Source of the DNA: Scopulibacillus darangshiensis
Lineage (GTDB): Bacteria; Bacillota; Bacilli; Bacillales; Sporolactobacillaceae
Length of the DNA stretch: 64,000 bases
Direction of reading: 5' to 3'
NCBI RefSeq assembly: GCF_004341035.1
Contig: NZ_SLXK01000007.1
Coordinates: forward strand, 62,001 to 126,000
Below the pieces are notes generated by a model that was not told the origin of the DNA, did no database searches, and saw only the letters and a list, made by a program, of their open reading frames with translations. Shown here piece after piece: positions 1-8,562 of the stretch. The translations under genes and the position numbers were made by a program. Numbering within the stretch: position 1 is the first letter of the stretch; each line of letters opens with the position of its first letter.

Positions 1-342
1 CTTTCACGCTATGATCGTCTAAAGGGCGGCGGAAGGCGTATGGATGATATTCGCATCCGCGGGTTGGTTATTAATAAAGAAGCCCGCCAAGTTTTCATTA
101 ATAATGAAGAAGTGATGTTAACCGCGAAAGAGTTTGATTTATTGACTTTTTTAGCGTTGCATCCTAATCGGGTGTTCAGCAAAAACGACTTATTTGAACG
201 GATATGGGGCATGGATTCAATGGGGGACATTGCCACTGTAACGGTGCATATTCGAAAAATCCGCGAAAAGGTTGAAATGGATCCAGCCAACCCGCAATAT
301 GTAGAAACGCTTTGGGGAGCAGGCTACAGATTCAGGGGCTAA
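1..342 (+). CDS. OmpR-family response regulator, C-terminal part (5' truncated by window)
   Basis: The reading frame is open from base 1 and ends at 342, so only the last 113 residues are present; the receiver domain lies outside the window. What is visible is a complete winged-helix DNA-binding domain of the OmpR/PhoB type: a first beta-sheet (DIRIRGLVINKEARQVF), the LTAKEFDLLTFLALHPNRVF helix-loop segment, the recognition region with TVTVHIRKIREK, and the terminal hairpin with VETLWGAGYRF. These are signature elements of two-component response regulators that bind tandem DNA repeats. The ATG at 40 lies inside the linker and is not the true start. Whether a histidine kinase precedes or follows cannot be seen; none follows here. 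The target genes are unknown. Confidence 0.93.
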   Translation, partial: LSRYDRLKGGGRRMDDIRIRGLVINKEARQVFINNEEVMLTAKEFDLLTFLALHPNRVFSKNDLFERIWGMDSMGDIATVTVHIRKIREKVEMDPANPQYVETLWGAGYRFRG

Positions 343-350
343 AGTTAAAG

Positions 351-383
351 AGTCAGACCTTGTGAACGTTCACAGGGTCTGAC
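351..383 (+). terminator. Stem-loop downstream of response regulator
   Basis: Two 17-base arms around GAAC/GTTC pair with one G-U position and follow the response regulator stop codon by a few bases. Only a short TTATTTT follows, so it is a weaker than usual intrinsic terminator candidate. Confidence 0.6.
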
Positions 384-398
384 TTATTTTCGGTTAAC

Positions 399-516
399 CA
401 GAAAGTATAACTTTCTGACGCACCTAAGTGCACTGGCTAAAGACGTAACATCCTGTTACAACGCCAGTACTAGCACGTCCTGTGCGTCGCAACTACGCCT
501 CTGTCTTTTAATAAAG
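399..516 (+). repeat. Dispersed repeat, copy A
   Basis: This segment begins CAGAAAGTATAACTTTCTGA, a self-complementary block, continues with CGCAC-TAAGTGCA and a TACGCCT motif, and ends near CTTTTAATAAAG. The same succession of blocks is found at 11638-11728, in reverse orientation at 26817-26888, and more degenerate at 41425-41535. Copy A differs by an extra insertion of about 50 bases. It has no reading frame. It looks like a non-coding palindromic repeat scattered between genes; its function is unknown. Confidence 0.6.
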
Positions 517-612
517 ATTTAAGATTTGGTTTATGAGGGGTTTAGAAATGGTGGTTAGACTTAAGTTTGTAAGGGGAAGTTGACATCAATCAAAAACAAG
601 GAGTGGATAATA

Positions 613-831
613 ATGTATTGGGGACATCCTTTTTTTCCTCCCATCGGATTCTTCTTTATCATCTTGTTCATCGGTCTGGTGATTTCTAATATTATGCTGT
701 GGCGCAGGCGGGGAAGGGCTTGCCGTCGCTACAACGGAAACACTGCGGAGTTTATGTTGAAAAAACGCTTGGTCAATGGCGAAATAGATGAAGAAGAATA
801 TCTCAGATTAAAAAATGTATTGGAACAATAA
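613..831 (+). CDS. Small membrane protein with SHOCT domain
   Basis: A 72-residue protein. The start at ATG 613 is chosen because AAGGAG lies nine bases upstream (598-603); an upstream TTG at 580 has no such site. Residues about 9-31 (IGFFFIILFIGLVISNIML) form one membrane helix after an aromatic N terminus, followed by a basic RRRGRACRR stretch. The C-terminal 25 residues (LKKRLVNGEIDEEEYLRLKNVL) match the SHOCT motif, a short helical module found at protein ends that is thought to mediate oligomerisation. The protein stands alone, with its own terminator. Its cellular role is not known. Confidence 0.8.
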   Translation: MYWGHPFFPPIGFFFIILFIGLVISNIMLWRRRGRACRRYNGNTAEFMLKKRLVNGEIDEEEYLRLKNVLEQ

Positions 832-839
832 ATCAGCCT

Positions 840-874
840 GCCCCGCTAGAGCATTGCACTCCGGCGGGGCTTTT
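840..874 (+). terminator. Intrinsic terminator
   Basis: GCCCCGC and GCGGGGC arms with a partly paired inner stem, followed by TTTT, eight bases after the SHOCT gene stop. Confidence 0.8.
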
Positions 875-968
875 CCTGTCTAATCCCTGCCCGCCAGTTC
901 ATATTGAGTTCATAATCCTTTTATATAATGCTACAAGATTAGAACAAATAATGAAGGGTTAGATAAAT

Positions 969-2501
969 ATGGAGAACACGATGAAAAGCGATATCACGCC
1001 TGTCGAAAATAAGAGTCATAAAATCCTTGTTATGATGGGTTTGATTATCGGATTGATTTTTTCCGAATTGGATGAGACTGTTGTCAATACCGCAATGCCA
1101 ACAATTATCAAGGATCTTGGCGGTTTATCGCTGTATGGATGGGTCGCTGGGGTATATATGTTAACATTGTCAGCCTTTATGCCCATTTTAGGGAAGCTGG
1201 CGGATTTGTTTGGCAGAAAAAAGATTTATTTAATATGTATGACCTTTTTCATTGGCGGATCAGTTGTATGCGGCCTATCCCACTCGATGACATTATTGCT
1301 GATCGGCCGCGGTATCCAAGGGATCGGCGCCGGCGGATTAATGCCGCTCGCTATGACGATTTCAAGTGATCTCTTTCCCGTGGAACAGCGGGCGAAGGTG
1401 CAAGGATTTATGGGTCCGATTATGTTTATACCGATGTTATTAGGCCCATTAATGGGCGGTTTCTTTGTTGACCAAGTAAGCTGGCACTGGATCTTCTTTG
1501 TCAATATTCCTGTTGGCCTGGTAGCTGCGCTCCTTTTAGCAAAGGGATTGCGCGAATCAAAGCAAACCAAGGAAGTAACCATCGACTGGGCAGGGGGATT
1601 TCTATTGATCTCAGCCATTGTCTCCTTGTTAATTACACCTGTACTTGTACAGAATGAGGGCTATGCTTGGACATCTCCATTAATACTTGGACTGCTGATT
1701 TTAGGAGTCATTTTAATTGGCTTCTTTATATGGGTAGAATCCAAAGTGAAGGAACCAATTGTTCCGCTGCATTTATTTAAGAACCGAAATATTTTAGTTT
1801 TATCATTACTTGTATTTACGGTAGGGCTGGGGCTTATGGGGTCGTTCTCATCCTTTCCTTATTTTGCTCAAAATGTGTTGGGCTTAACGCCAACAGAGGC
1901 GGGGTATTTAACGCTGCCTATGATGGTCGGCGCTGTCGGTTCAGCCATGATATGCGGTTTCTTATTGACAAAAGTGAGGTATCGCGAGCTATTTGGCATC
2001 GCCTTTATCATGCCGGTGATTGGCTTTTATTTATTTGCCCATCTTAATATTCATACGACAATTGTACAGATTATTATTTTCTTTGTTATATCAGGACTTG
2101 GGTTAGGCGTCATGTTCGGTGGCGATAACTTAATCGTGCAAGAATCCGTTGAAAAGGAACATAAAGGCATTGCCCTAGCCACTGTTCCGTTATTCCAGTC
2201 GATTGGGGCAACAGTGGGTGTGAGTATATTTGGCAACTTATTATCGTACACACTCACATCCAAATTGGGAAGTTTAGGCGATAAATTGCCAAAAAGCATC
2301 TCCGAACACATGGAGGATATGGCAGCAGGAGGCATACCACAAGGGCTTCGGCCATCACTAATGACTACTGTAAAAACAATGTTTGTTGAGTCGTTCCAAC
2401 ATATTTACCTTTATTCGTTTATCATTATGATTATCGCCTTTATATTGTGCTGGTTTTTGAAAAAAGAAGTCCTGTCATCCAAGACGGAAGAGGAAAATTA
2501 A
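969..2501 (+). CDS. DHA2-family (EmrB/QacA) drug efflux MFS transporter
   Basis: A 510-residue hydrophobic protein with about 14 predicted membrane helices, the usual length of the 14-TMS DHA2 drug:proton antiporters. The first helix carries DETVVNTAMP (residues 35-44), the family D1 motif with a membrane aspartate, and the loop after helix 2 carries motif A, GKLADLFGRKK (about 75-85). A motif-C-like GPIMFIPMLLGPLMGGF is present in helix 5. It probably exports cationic or amphipathic toxic compounds. The start at ATG 969 follows GAAGGG at 953; ATG 981 is possible. The gene is monocistronic and is followed by a strong palindrome at 2520-2564. No regulator is adjacent, and the substrate is unknown. 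Confidence 0.93.
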   Translation: MENTMKSDITPVENKSHKILVMMGLIIGLIFSELDETVVNTAMPTIIKDLGGLSLYGWVAGVYMLTLSAFMPILGKLADLFGRKKIYLICMTFFIGGSVVCGLSHSMTLLLIGRGIQGIGAGGLMPLAMTISSDLFPVEQRAKVQGFMGPIMFIPMLLGPLMGGFFVDQVSWHWIFFVNIPVGLVAALLLAKGLRESKQTKEVTIDWAGGFLLISAIVSLLITPVLVQNEGYAWTSPLILGLLILGVILIGFFIWVESKVKEPIVPLHLFKNRNILVLSLLVFTVGLGLMGSFSSFPYFAQNVLGLTPTEAGYLTLPMMVGAVGSAMICGFLLTKVRYRELFGIAFIMPVIGFYLFAHLNIHTTIVQIIIFFVISGLGLGVMFGGDNLIVQESVEKEHKGIALATVPLFQSIGATVGVSIFGNLLSYTLTSKLGSLGDKLPKSISEHMEDMAAGGIPQGLRPSLMTTVKTMFVESFQHIYLYSFIIMIIAFILCWFLKKEVLSSKTEEEN

Positions 2502-2519
2502 TAATTAAACCTCTCTAAA

Positions 2520-2564
2520 TTAACCACTGGTTATTAATTTAAAATAATAATAACCAGTGGTTAA
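2520..2564. repeat. Perfect 17-bp inverted repeat; each arm itself palindromic
   Basis: The arms at 2520-2536 and 2548-2564 are exactly complementary. Each arm contains TAACCA-N-TGGTTA, itself a 13-bp palindrome. As RNA it would form a stem-loop after the efflux gene, but there is no T-run, so it may equally be a pair of operator sites for a dimeric regulator. Which role it plays cannot be decided here. Confidence 0.6.
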
Positions 2565-2641
2565 TAAATTGTCATGATGAATTTGCAAAATTAGGCTTTT
2601 CCATGGAAAATAGAGGATGAGAATAATCTTGAGGTGGGGAA

Positions 2642-3103
2642 ATGCCAGTGGCTAAACAACAATTTTGGTTCATGGTAGCTTCAGATACAGCGGCAGCCTT
2701 TAGGTGGGAGCACATATTAGAAAGTCAGAGGTCACAGTTTTGGTGGCTGCGCAGGCTCCCAAAAAACTTTAAGTCAGCGCGTGTGGGTGATCTTATTTTG
2801 TGCTACCGAAGCGGCAGCGATAAAAGAGCACTAGTGGGCTTAGCTAAAGTTGAAGAGGGATTCAATGAGGATGGCATCATGGTTAAGGGCCTGCTCGCTT
2901 TTAAACATCCCATTCCTTTTGAAAGATTTAAGCATGAACCTGTATATAAAAAAACAGAGGCAGGGCGCCTGCGCAACCGCGGCACCCTATTTGCAGTAGA
3001 CAGCTATTTTGTTAACTGGGTGAGAGAGGTTCTAGAGGTGTGCGGAGATCAAGAAGCTGCAGACATGATAAGCTCAAGATTTAATAACGATCCAGTCCTC
3101 TAA
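2642..3103 (+). CDS. EVE/PUA-like domain protein
   Basis: A 153-residue soluble protein starting at ATG 2642 behind GAGGTGGGG. It begins with FWFMVAS, has a central KSARVGDLILCYRSGSDKRA segment followed by LVGLAKVEEGF, and a later FVNWVREVLEV. This order (aromatic strand, a 'GD...CY' strand, then 'GLAKV') resembles EVE domains, PUA-fold modules that bind modified bases in nucleic acids. The match is by recognition of the pattern, not by alignment, and the EVE/YTH boundary is loose. It stands alone between the efflux gene and a DedA remnant. A role in RNA or modified-DNA recognition is inferred only. Confidence 0.6.
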   Translation: MPVAKQQFWFMVASDTAAAFRWEHILESQRSQFWWLRRLPKNFKSARVGDLILCYRSGSDKRALVGLAKVEEGFNEDGIMVKGLLAFKHPIPFERFKHEPVYKKTEAGRLRNRGTLFAVDSYFVNWVREVLEVCGDQEAADMISSRFNNDPVL

Positions 3104-3232
3104 GTCAAAAGGATTGTAAATTGTAACGTATTTTATAGTAATTGCCAAAATTGGTTTTACTCCTCTGCGAATTGTGATAAATTGGCAATAAGGCAACCCG
3201 CACTTTACTAAAATATTAGGTATGTTTTTTTA

Positions 3233-3432
3233 TCATTTCCCCCCTTCTTTCCATACAAACAAACCAATAAAGAAAATAATGCCAATCCCGATCAGCGCAT
3301 AGACAATATTTGAATAAACAGCCATGAAGCTAAGGATTTCCTCCCACGATTCCCCTAAGGCCCAAATGCAATCATTAAAAAAATACCGGCATAACCAAAC
3401 TGCTCCATAAAGCCAGTAATCCACTCTTGCAT
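3233..3432 (-). pseudogene. DedA-family membrane protein remnant with internal deletion
   Basis: On the minus strand an ATG at 3432 follows a GAGGGG ribosome site and reads MQEWITGFMEQFGYAGIFLM before stopping, which is a typical DedA N terminus. Immediately after, in another frame, comes GESWEEILSFMAVYSNIVYA and a terminal membrane helix ending WKEGGK, which resembles the C terminus of the same family. A functional DedA protein is about 200 residues; here some 130-140 residues from the middle are missing and the join shifts the frame. The ribosome site and both gene ends survive, so the deletion looks recent. DedA proteins are membrane flippases or transporters needed for membrane homeostasis; this copy cannot be functional. 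Confidence 0.75.
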
Positions 3433-3838
3433 GACATACCCCTCAATCTAAGATTTAAAGTAATGTCTTTTTTAAAAGTCCTTAAATACCTGGTATTGTA
3501 CGAGAAATTGGGCGGTGCAGTTCCCTTTTTGCAGGCGGTTGCTTTTATTGACATTCATAAAGGATAACGTAAAATGAAGGGGATTTAAAACAATATCATT
3601 TTAGAAGCTGTTCAATGGTCTGTTGCTCTTACAAACTGGATTTTAAAGGGATTCAAACGGCTTTGGCTGCATCTTCTGTATCCGCCAATCTGCTGCGATG
3701 GATGTGGCTGTACATATGCTACTTGCCGGAAAAGTGGATCATGGGGAACATTATATGCCCCCTGCTAAAATGGGTTGTCGGTCTTTTCTCCGATGATGTG
3801 AAGAGGAATAGAAAAGGATAAAAAGGGGTGTCAATTAA
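3433..3838. other. Intergenic region without a convincing gene
   Basis: About 400 bases. Weak reading frames exist on the plus strand between about 3601 and 3821, encoding tryptophan- and cysteine-rich short peptides, but none has a good ribosome site or a family resemblance, and two frames are open at once. It could be a decayed gene. The last 15 bases hold AAAAGGGGTG, the ribosome site of the following HAD gene. Confidence 0.5.
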
Positions 3839-4495
3839 ATGATTAAGGCTGTTATTTTTGATTTTGATGGATTGATCATAGATACGGAATCCGCCTGGTA
3901 TGAAGCTTACCGGCATGTTCTTGAAGGGCATGGTGTTACCCTTCCGTTAGAAATATTTGGCCGAGCGGTTGGAACACATGATTCGACTTTATATGACTAT
4001 ATCCACTCGCAAGGAAAGGATGGCTTGGAGCGTGAGGTGATTGAACAAGAAACTGCAAAGCACTATCATACGCTAATGGTATCACCCGCGCTCAGGGACG
4101 GTGTATTAGACTACCTGGAAGCAGCCAAAGCAGCCGGTTTGAAAATTGGGCTGGCATCCAGTTCTGGACGAGATTGGGTGCAAGGGTATTTGGAAAAGCT
4201 CAATATTCTCAGCTTTTTTGACACGATCAAGACACGGGATGATGTCAAGCAAGTGAAGCCTGACCCGGAATTGTATATCAAGGCTGTGGGAGCACTCGAT
4301 GTGAGACAAGAAGACGTACTAGCCTTTGAGGACTCTCTTAATGGCTTAAAAGCCGCCAGGGCAGCGGGCCTTGCATGTGTCATCGTGCCAAACCCGGTAA
4401 CTGGCCATCTCCAGTTTGAAGACTTTAGTCATCGCTTGTCATCTATGAAGGAAATGACCTTTGATCAATTGGTTAAAATGTTGGAGGAGAAATAA
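3839..4495 (+). CDS. HAD-superfamily phosphatase, beta-phosphoglucomutase-like
   Basis: A 218-residue soluble enzyme of usual length for the subfamily I HAD hydrolases. Motif I is DFDGLIIDTE (residues 7-16) with the nucleophile and acid aspartates; motif II is ASSSG near 103-107; motif III uses the lysine of VKPDPELYIKAVG; motif IV is FEDSLNGLKAARAAG with its metal-binding acidic residues. The helical cap follows motif I. It should dephosphorylate a small phosphorylated metabolite, possibly a sugar phosphate; the exact substrate cannot be read from the sequence. Start ATG 3839 follows AAAAGGGGTG. It is followed by its own terminator. Confidence 0.9.
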   Translation: MIKAVIFDFDGLIIDTESAWYEAYRHVLEGHGVTLPLEIFGRAVGTHDSTLYDYIHSQGKDGLEREVIEQETAKHYHTLMVSPALRDGVLDYLEAAKAAGLKIGLASSSGRDWVQGYLEKLNILSFFDTIKTRDDVKQVKPDPELYIKAVGALDVRQEDVLAFEDSLNGLKAARAAGLACVIVPNPVTGHLQFEDFSHRLSSMKEMTFDQLVKMLEEK

Positions 4496-4534
4496 AGTTT
4501 AAGAAAAAAACACATTCGAAAGTAATATCAAAAA

Positions 4535-4575
4535 GGCCCTCGCTCTATATATGAAAGCGTGGGCCATATTTTTAT
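4535..4575 (+). terminator. Intrinsic terminator after HAD gene
   Basis: GGCCCTCGCT pairs with AGCGTGGGCC (one mismatch) around an 11-base AT-rich loop; TTTTTATTTTTA follows. Confidence 0.85.
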
Positions 4576-4678
4576 TTTTAGATATCCCATTAAGGTGAAA
4601 ATAAATTATGAATAATAAAATAATTTAATGTATAATTAGATGAAGGTATTTTTAAATTCCTTACATAGGGGAGATATG

Positions 4679-5386
4679 ATGAAGCCAATCATCGGTGTCA
4701 CATCGAATGTTGAGAATGATTTTACACATACGCTGTCGAATGATTATCTTCAAGCGACGCTGCAAGCGGGGGGCGTGCCGGTTATCTTGCCGATTGGCCT
4801 TGACGACGATGTCAGTCAAATAGCCGAGGCCATAGACGGGCTTGTTTTAAGCGGCGGCGGCGATATTGACCCGATGTTGTTTGGTGAAGAACCTCACCAA
4901 AAACTAGGAAGGATTGCGCCGGGCAGGGACACTTTAGAGATTGCCCTTACACAAAGGTTATTGGAGCTGAATAAACCGATTCTTGCGATATGCCGCGGCA
5001 TTCAAATTATGAGTATTGCTGCGGGCGGTGATATGTATCAGGATATATACAGCCAGATCGGGGCACCACTGCTTCAGCATACTCAGAATGCCAACAGGTT
5101 TCATCTTTCACATCGTGTCAAAGCAGAAGGTCATAGTTTAATAGCGAAGATCGCCGGGCAAACCGAATTTAAAGTGAATTCCTTTCATCACCAAGCTGTC
5201 AGGGATGTTGCCCTGCCCTTTGTTGTGTCCGCCCGTTCTTCAGATGGTGTCATTGAAGCCATCGAAAGCACCGAACATGACTTTGTAATAGGTGTTCAAT
5301 GGCATCCCGAAGCCTTAGCGCTTAAAGGTGATGCTATTGCAAAGCAATTGTTTGAAAGCTTAGTCCGTAAAGCTACTAAATCATAA
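4679..5386 (+). CDS. Gamma-glutamyl-gamma-aminobutyrate hydrolase-like amidotransferase (peptidase C26)
   Basis: A 235-residue class I glutamine-amidotransferase-like protein. The start is set at ATG 4679 (MKPIIGVTSNVEN), with AGGGGAG at 4667-4673; ATG 4676 is the alternative. Key elements are the GGGDIDPMLFGE oxyanion-side loop, the nucleophile elbow AICRGIQIMS with the catalytic Cys, and the GVQWHPEAL segment with the catalytic His and Glu. The family (PuuD, YvdE and relatives) cleaves gamma-glutamyl amide bonds in putrescine breakdown or peptide turnover. It is followed after 13 bases by an M19 dipeptidase and then by a peptide importer, which suggests a role in gamma-glutamyl or other small peptide use rather than putrescine breakdown, since no puuABC genes are present. 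Confidence 0.87.
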   Translation: MKPIIGVTSNVENDFTHTLSNDYLQATLQAGGVPVILPIGLDDDVSQIAEAIDGLVLSGGGDIDPMLFGEEPHQKLGRIAPGRDTLEIALTQRLLELNKPILAICRGIQIMSIAAGGDMYQDIYSQIGAPLLQHTQNANRFHLSHRVKAEGHSLIAKIAGQTEFKVNSFHHQAVRDVALPFVVSARSSDGVIEAIESTEHDFVIGVQWHPEALALKGDAIAKQLFESLVRKATKS

Positions 5387-5399
5387 CGAGGTGGTACTG

Positions 5400-6329
5400 T
5401 TGAAAATTATCGATTTGCATTGCGATGCTTTGCTAAAGCTTTGGATGGGAGAGGGGAAAGTACCCTACAAGCATGCCTCTGAATTAGATACAAATCTAAG
5501 GCGATTAAAAAAAGGAGACGTTCAGGTTCAATGCTTCGCGGTCTTCATAAATCCGGAAATGAAAGCAGAACAAAAGTTTCAGGCGGCGCTTGACCAAATC
5601 TACTATTTTTACAATGAAGTACTCGCGAAAAACCCCGAAATGAAGCAAATAAAGGATTGGGCAGACTTTACTCAATTAAAAGAAAACGAAATAGGGGCCA
5701 TGCTGACTCTTGAAGGTGTGGATGCCATAGGCAATGATTTGAAAAAAATGAGCATTCTTTACCATTTAGGCGTCCGGTCAGTTGGCCTAACATGGAACAA
5801 CGCCAATCTGGCGGCAGATGGCGCCGGGGAGCCAAGGGGAGCCGGACTGACGACTTTCGGCCGCGAGATTGTCCAATTCAATAACGGACACCACGTTCTT
5901 ACCGACGTTTCACATCTGTGTGAAAAGGCGTTTTGGGACGTTATAGAGCTTGCTGACTATCCGGTTGCCAGTCATTCAAATGCAAGGGCTGTATGTGAAC
6001 ATCAGCGTAATTTATATGATGAGCAGGCTAAGGCCATGTTCGAAAAGGGCGGGATGATCCATGTCGTCTATTGTCCTTATTTTGTAAAGTCGAAGGGTAA
6101 AGTAACGATTTCAGATCTTATCAAACATATTGATCACTTTTGTTCGCTTGGAGGCGTTAACCAGATTGGCTTCGGCTCTGACTTCGATGGCATCGAAACT
6201 TTTGTCGCAAAATTGGAAGACGCCTCAATGTATCCGAACCTGATCAACGAACTCTTAAAATATTATACCGAAGAACAAGTCAAAGGTTTTGCCCATCAAA
6301 ACTTTATAAATAACTATTGTCTAAAATAA
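5400..6329 (+). CDS. Membrane dipeptidase, M19 family
   Basis: A 309-residue zinc dipeptidase. TTG 5400 is chosen because GAGGTGG lies just upstream; GTG 5391 overlaps that site. The family metal ligands are visible: IDLHCDAL (His-x-Asp) at the N terminus, LTLEGVDAI with the bridging Glu, the histidines of TDVSHLCEKAFWD and VASHSNARAVCEH, and FGSDFDGI near the C terminus. M19 enzymes hydrolyse dipeptides, including some with a D-residue at the C-terminal side. Thirteen bases separate it from the C26 gene, so the two form an operon. The end overlaps the convergent DUF3899 gene by 16 bases. Confidence 0.92.
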   Translation: MKIIDLHCDALLKLWMGEGKVPYKHASELDTNLRRLKKGDVQVQCFAVFINPEMKAEQKFQAALDQIYYFYNEVLAKNPEMKQIKDWADFTQLKENEIGAMLTLEGVDAIGNDLKKMSILYHLGVRSVGLTWNNANLAADGAGEPRGAGLTTFGREIVQFNNGHHVLTDVSHLCEKAFWDVIELADYPVASHSNARAVCEHQRNLYDEQAKAMFEKGGMIHVVYCPYFVKSKGKVTISDLIKHIDHFCSLGGVNQIGFGSDFDGIETFVAKLEDASMYPNLINELLKYYTEEQVKGFAHQNFINNYCLK

Positions 6330-6688
6330 ACAATGCCAAGAGAGAACACAATGCTAACCATACAGAAGGACAGGCCCGCATAAATCCATGGCTTTGAGGG
6401 GGGGTAAGACGTCCGGACCGGCAAAGTCCGGATCCTCCTCCCCTCAACTTCCTGAATCACTTGCTCCTTCCTACTCGCAATCCGAAAAAAACGCTTGCAG
6501 CTATAAATGAATGCTGTGAAAAAATGTCCCGATAAAATGAGAAGAATCGACCCTACAACCAAATAGATTAAACCTATATAAAAAATGATATTGACCCAGC
6601 TGACCAATTGCCATGAATGATAGAAAACAAGAACGGCAGGAAATGACAGAATGAATGCGATAAGACTGCTTCGAAAAATGACTTTCAA
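6314..6688 (-). CDS. DUF3899-like membrane protein
   Basis: A 124-residue protein with three hydrophobic segments (about residues 5-25, 30-52 and 102-121) and a basic cytoplasmic loop between the second and third. The layout, two N-terminal helices, a charged middle and one C-terminal helix, fits the DUF3899 family found in Bacilli. The start is a TTG at 6688 preceded by GAGGTC. It is convergent with and overlaps the M19 gene. Function unknown. Confidence 0.6.
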   Translation of the reverse strand: MKVIFRSSLIAFILSFPAVLVFYHSWQLVSWVNIIFYIGLIYLVVGSILLILSGHFFTAFIYSCKRFFRIASRKEQVIQEVEGRRIRTLPVRTSYPPSKPWIYAGLSFCMVSIVFSLGIVYFRQ

Positions 6689-6834
6689 TAGTATGACCTC
6701 ACTTCTTTTCTCTTAAAATTAGTCTAGCATGACAATTGTTTTTTGAACATTGGCAATTTATATTGAAATATAGATAAAAAGAGTATAAACTGTCCATAAA
6801 TGGTTAAAAATTCTGACGATTGAGAGGGTCGTAT

Positions 6835-8481
6835 ATGAAAATGAAAAAAATGGCCTCGTTCCTAATCTTTCTGCTGATCATGACGATGGCGCTAAGCGGT
6901 TGCAATTTTAGTTCTTCAAAAGACACCAGTTCAAAAGGTTCAGGGGGAGATAAGTCAGGGAAGTCCAAGCAAGTTCTGAGAGTAACCGAAAGCTCTGAAA
7001 TCCCAACAATGGATTCTACCAAGGCTCATGATACGGTAGCTTTTACAGTATTAAACAATACCAAAGAAGGTCTATACCGTCAGGACAAAAACAACCAACC
7101 TATTATGGCAATGGCGGAAAAACATGAAAAAAGCGACGACAGCCTCGTTCATACCTTCAAAATCAGGGATGCGAAATGGAGCAATGGTGATCCGGTTACT
7201 GCTCATGATTTCGAGTATGCCTGGAAGAAGGTCATGAAAGAAGCTGGGGCGTACAATTATATGTTTGTCACAGCAGGCGTTAAGAACGCTCAGGCGATCA
7301 TGGATGGAAAAAAGGATGCTGATGAATTAGGTGTCAAAGCGGTTGACGACAAAACATTAAAAGTGACCCTTGAGCGTCCTAACCCTTTGCTTGAAACGCT
7401 TTTAACATTCCCGACGTTCCTGCCCCAGAATCAAAAGTTTGTTGAGAAGATGGGCGATCAATATGCCCTTGAGTATGACAAGGTTCTCTCAAACGGCCCT
7501 TTCAAACTATCAGCATGGAAGCATGAACAAGGCTGGACATATGTTAAGAATCCCGATTATTGGGATGCAAAGAACGTGAAGCTGAATAAAATCAAGGTCT
7601 ATGTGGTTAAAAACGATAAAACAGGATTAAACCTTTATGAAAGCGGAAAAATTGACCGAGTCAGTTTGTCCGCATCAGCGGTGGACAACTACAAAGACGA
7701 CAAGGCATTCAAAACGAAAACGTTAGCGGGAATAGGATTTTTGCGCTTCAACTTAAATCATCCTGCATTAAAGAATGAAAATATCCGCAGAGCGATTAAT
7801 CTCGCCATCGATAAAAAGGGCTTGACCGATATTGCCTTGAATAATGGCGCCGTGCCTTTATATGGTGTTGTTCCAGGTAATTACTACTATTCGCCTGGTA
7901 AAAAGGATTTCCGTAAATTAAATGGGGATCTGTTAAAAGGTACTGCAAAAGAGGCGAAGAAATATTGGGAAAAAGGCCTTAAAGAGATAGGAAAAGACAA
8001 AGTTAATGTGTCGATAAACATATCAGATGTTGAAGAAAGCAAGAAAATGGCAGAGTTTTTGCAATCCCAATTGGAATCAAAATTGCCGGGATTCAAAATG
8101 GAAATCAAGGCGGTTCCATTTGAACAAAGGCTGGAGATAGAAAAGTCTATCAAGTATGACATTTCGTTGTCAACATGGGGACCGGACTACAGCGACCCTA
8201 TGACTTATCTGGATATGTGGGTGACAGGCAGCTCGGCCAATAGGGAGGATTATGCCAATCCGGAATACGACAAGCTCGTCGAGAAGGCAAGAACGGAAAC
8301 AGATCTGGCGAAGCGCTATAAAATGCTATTAAAATTAGAAAAAGTGTTACTGGAAGAGGATGTGGCCATAGCACCGTTATACCAAAAAGGCCAGGCGATC
8401 CTGCAGCATAAGAACATTAAGAATCTCGTTCAGCATCCAAGCGGTCCGGAATTCACCTATAAGTGGACATATATAGAATAA
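6835..8481 (+). CDS. oppA: Oligopeptide ABC transporter, substrate-binding lipoprotein
   Basis: A 548-residue extracellular solute-binding protein of family 5. The start at ATG 6835 follows GAGAGGG; a TTG at 6820 overlaps the ribosome site. The signal peptide ends in a lipobox, ALSGC, so the mature protein is anchored to the membrane by a lipid on Cys. Typical SBP_bac_5 features include LRVTESSEIPTMDSTKAHDT, the VTAHDFEYAWKKVM segment, LSNGPFKLSAW and the YADPMTYLD-like stretch (ISLSTWGPDYSDPMTYLD). It captures peptides for the OppBCD permease encoded next. A hairpin between this gene and oppB probably lets more lipoprotein than permease be made. Peptide specificity is not evident. Confidence 0.93.
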   Translation: MKMKKMASFLIFLLIMTMALSGCNFSSSKDTSSKGSGGDKSGKSKQVLRVTESSEIPTMDSTKAHDTVAFTVLNNTKEGLYRQDKNNQPIMAMAEKHEKSDDSLVHTFKIRDAKWSNGDPVTAHDFEYAWKKVMKEAGAYNYMFVTAGVKNAQAIMDGKKDADELGVKAVDDKTLKVTLERPNPLLETLLTFPTFLPQNQKFVEKMGDQYALEYDKVLSNGPFKLSAWKHEQGWTYVKNPDYWDAKNVKLNKIKVYVVKNDKTGLNLYESGKIDRVSLSASAVDNYKDDKAFKTKTLAGIGFLRFNLNHPALKNENIRRAINLAIDKKGLTDIALNNGAVPLYGVVPGNYYYSPGKKDFRKLNGDLLKGTAKEAKKYWEKGLKEIGKDKVNVSINISDVEESKKMAEFLQSQLESKLPGFKMEIKAVPFEQRLEIEKSIKYDISLSTWGPDYSDPMTYLDMWVTGSSANREDYANPEYDKLVEKARTETDLAKRYKMLLKLEKVLLEEDVAIAPLYQKGQAILQHKNIKNLVQHPSGPEFTYKWTYIE

Positions 8482-8500
8482 CGGGCAGCCTTGCAAAAGT

Positions 8501-8530
8501 AGGGATGTATCTACAGGTACATCCCTTTTC
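8501..8530 (+). terminator. Intercistronic attenuator hairpin between oppA and oppB
   Basis: AGGGATGTA and TACATCCCT are perfectly complementary around eight bases, followed by TTTTCC. It lies 20 bases after oppA and 33 before oppB. Partial termination here would give excess binding protein over permease, a common pattern in such operons. Confidence 0.75.
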
Positions 8531-8562
8531 CACTAGATGTTCCTATCAAATGAGGTGTTCAA

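Noticed and set aside
3615-3821. Plus-strand 68-codon frame, Trp- and Cys-rich
   Set aside because: No good ribosome site, no family resemblance, and another frame is open across the same stretch; more likely non-coding or decayed.
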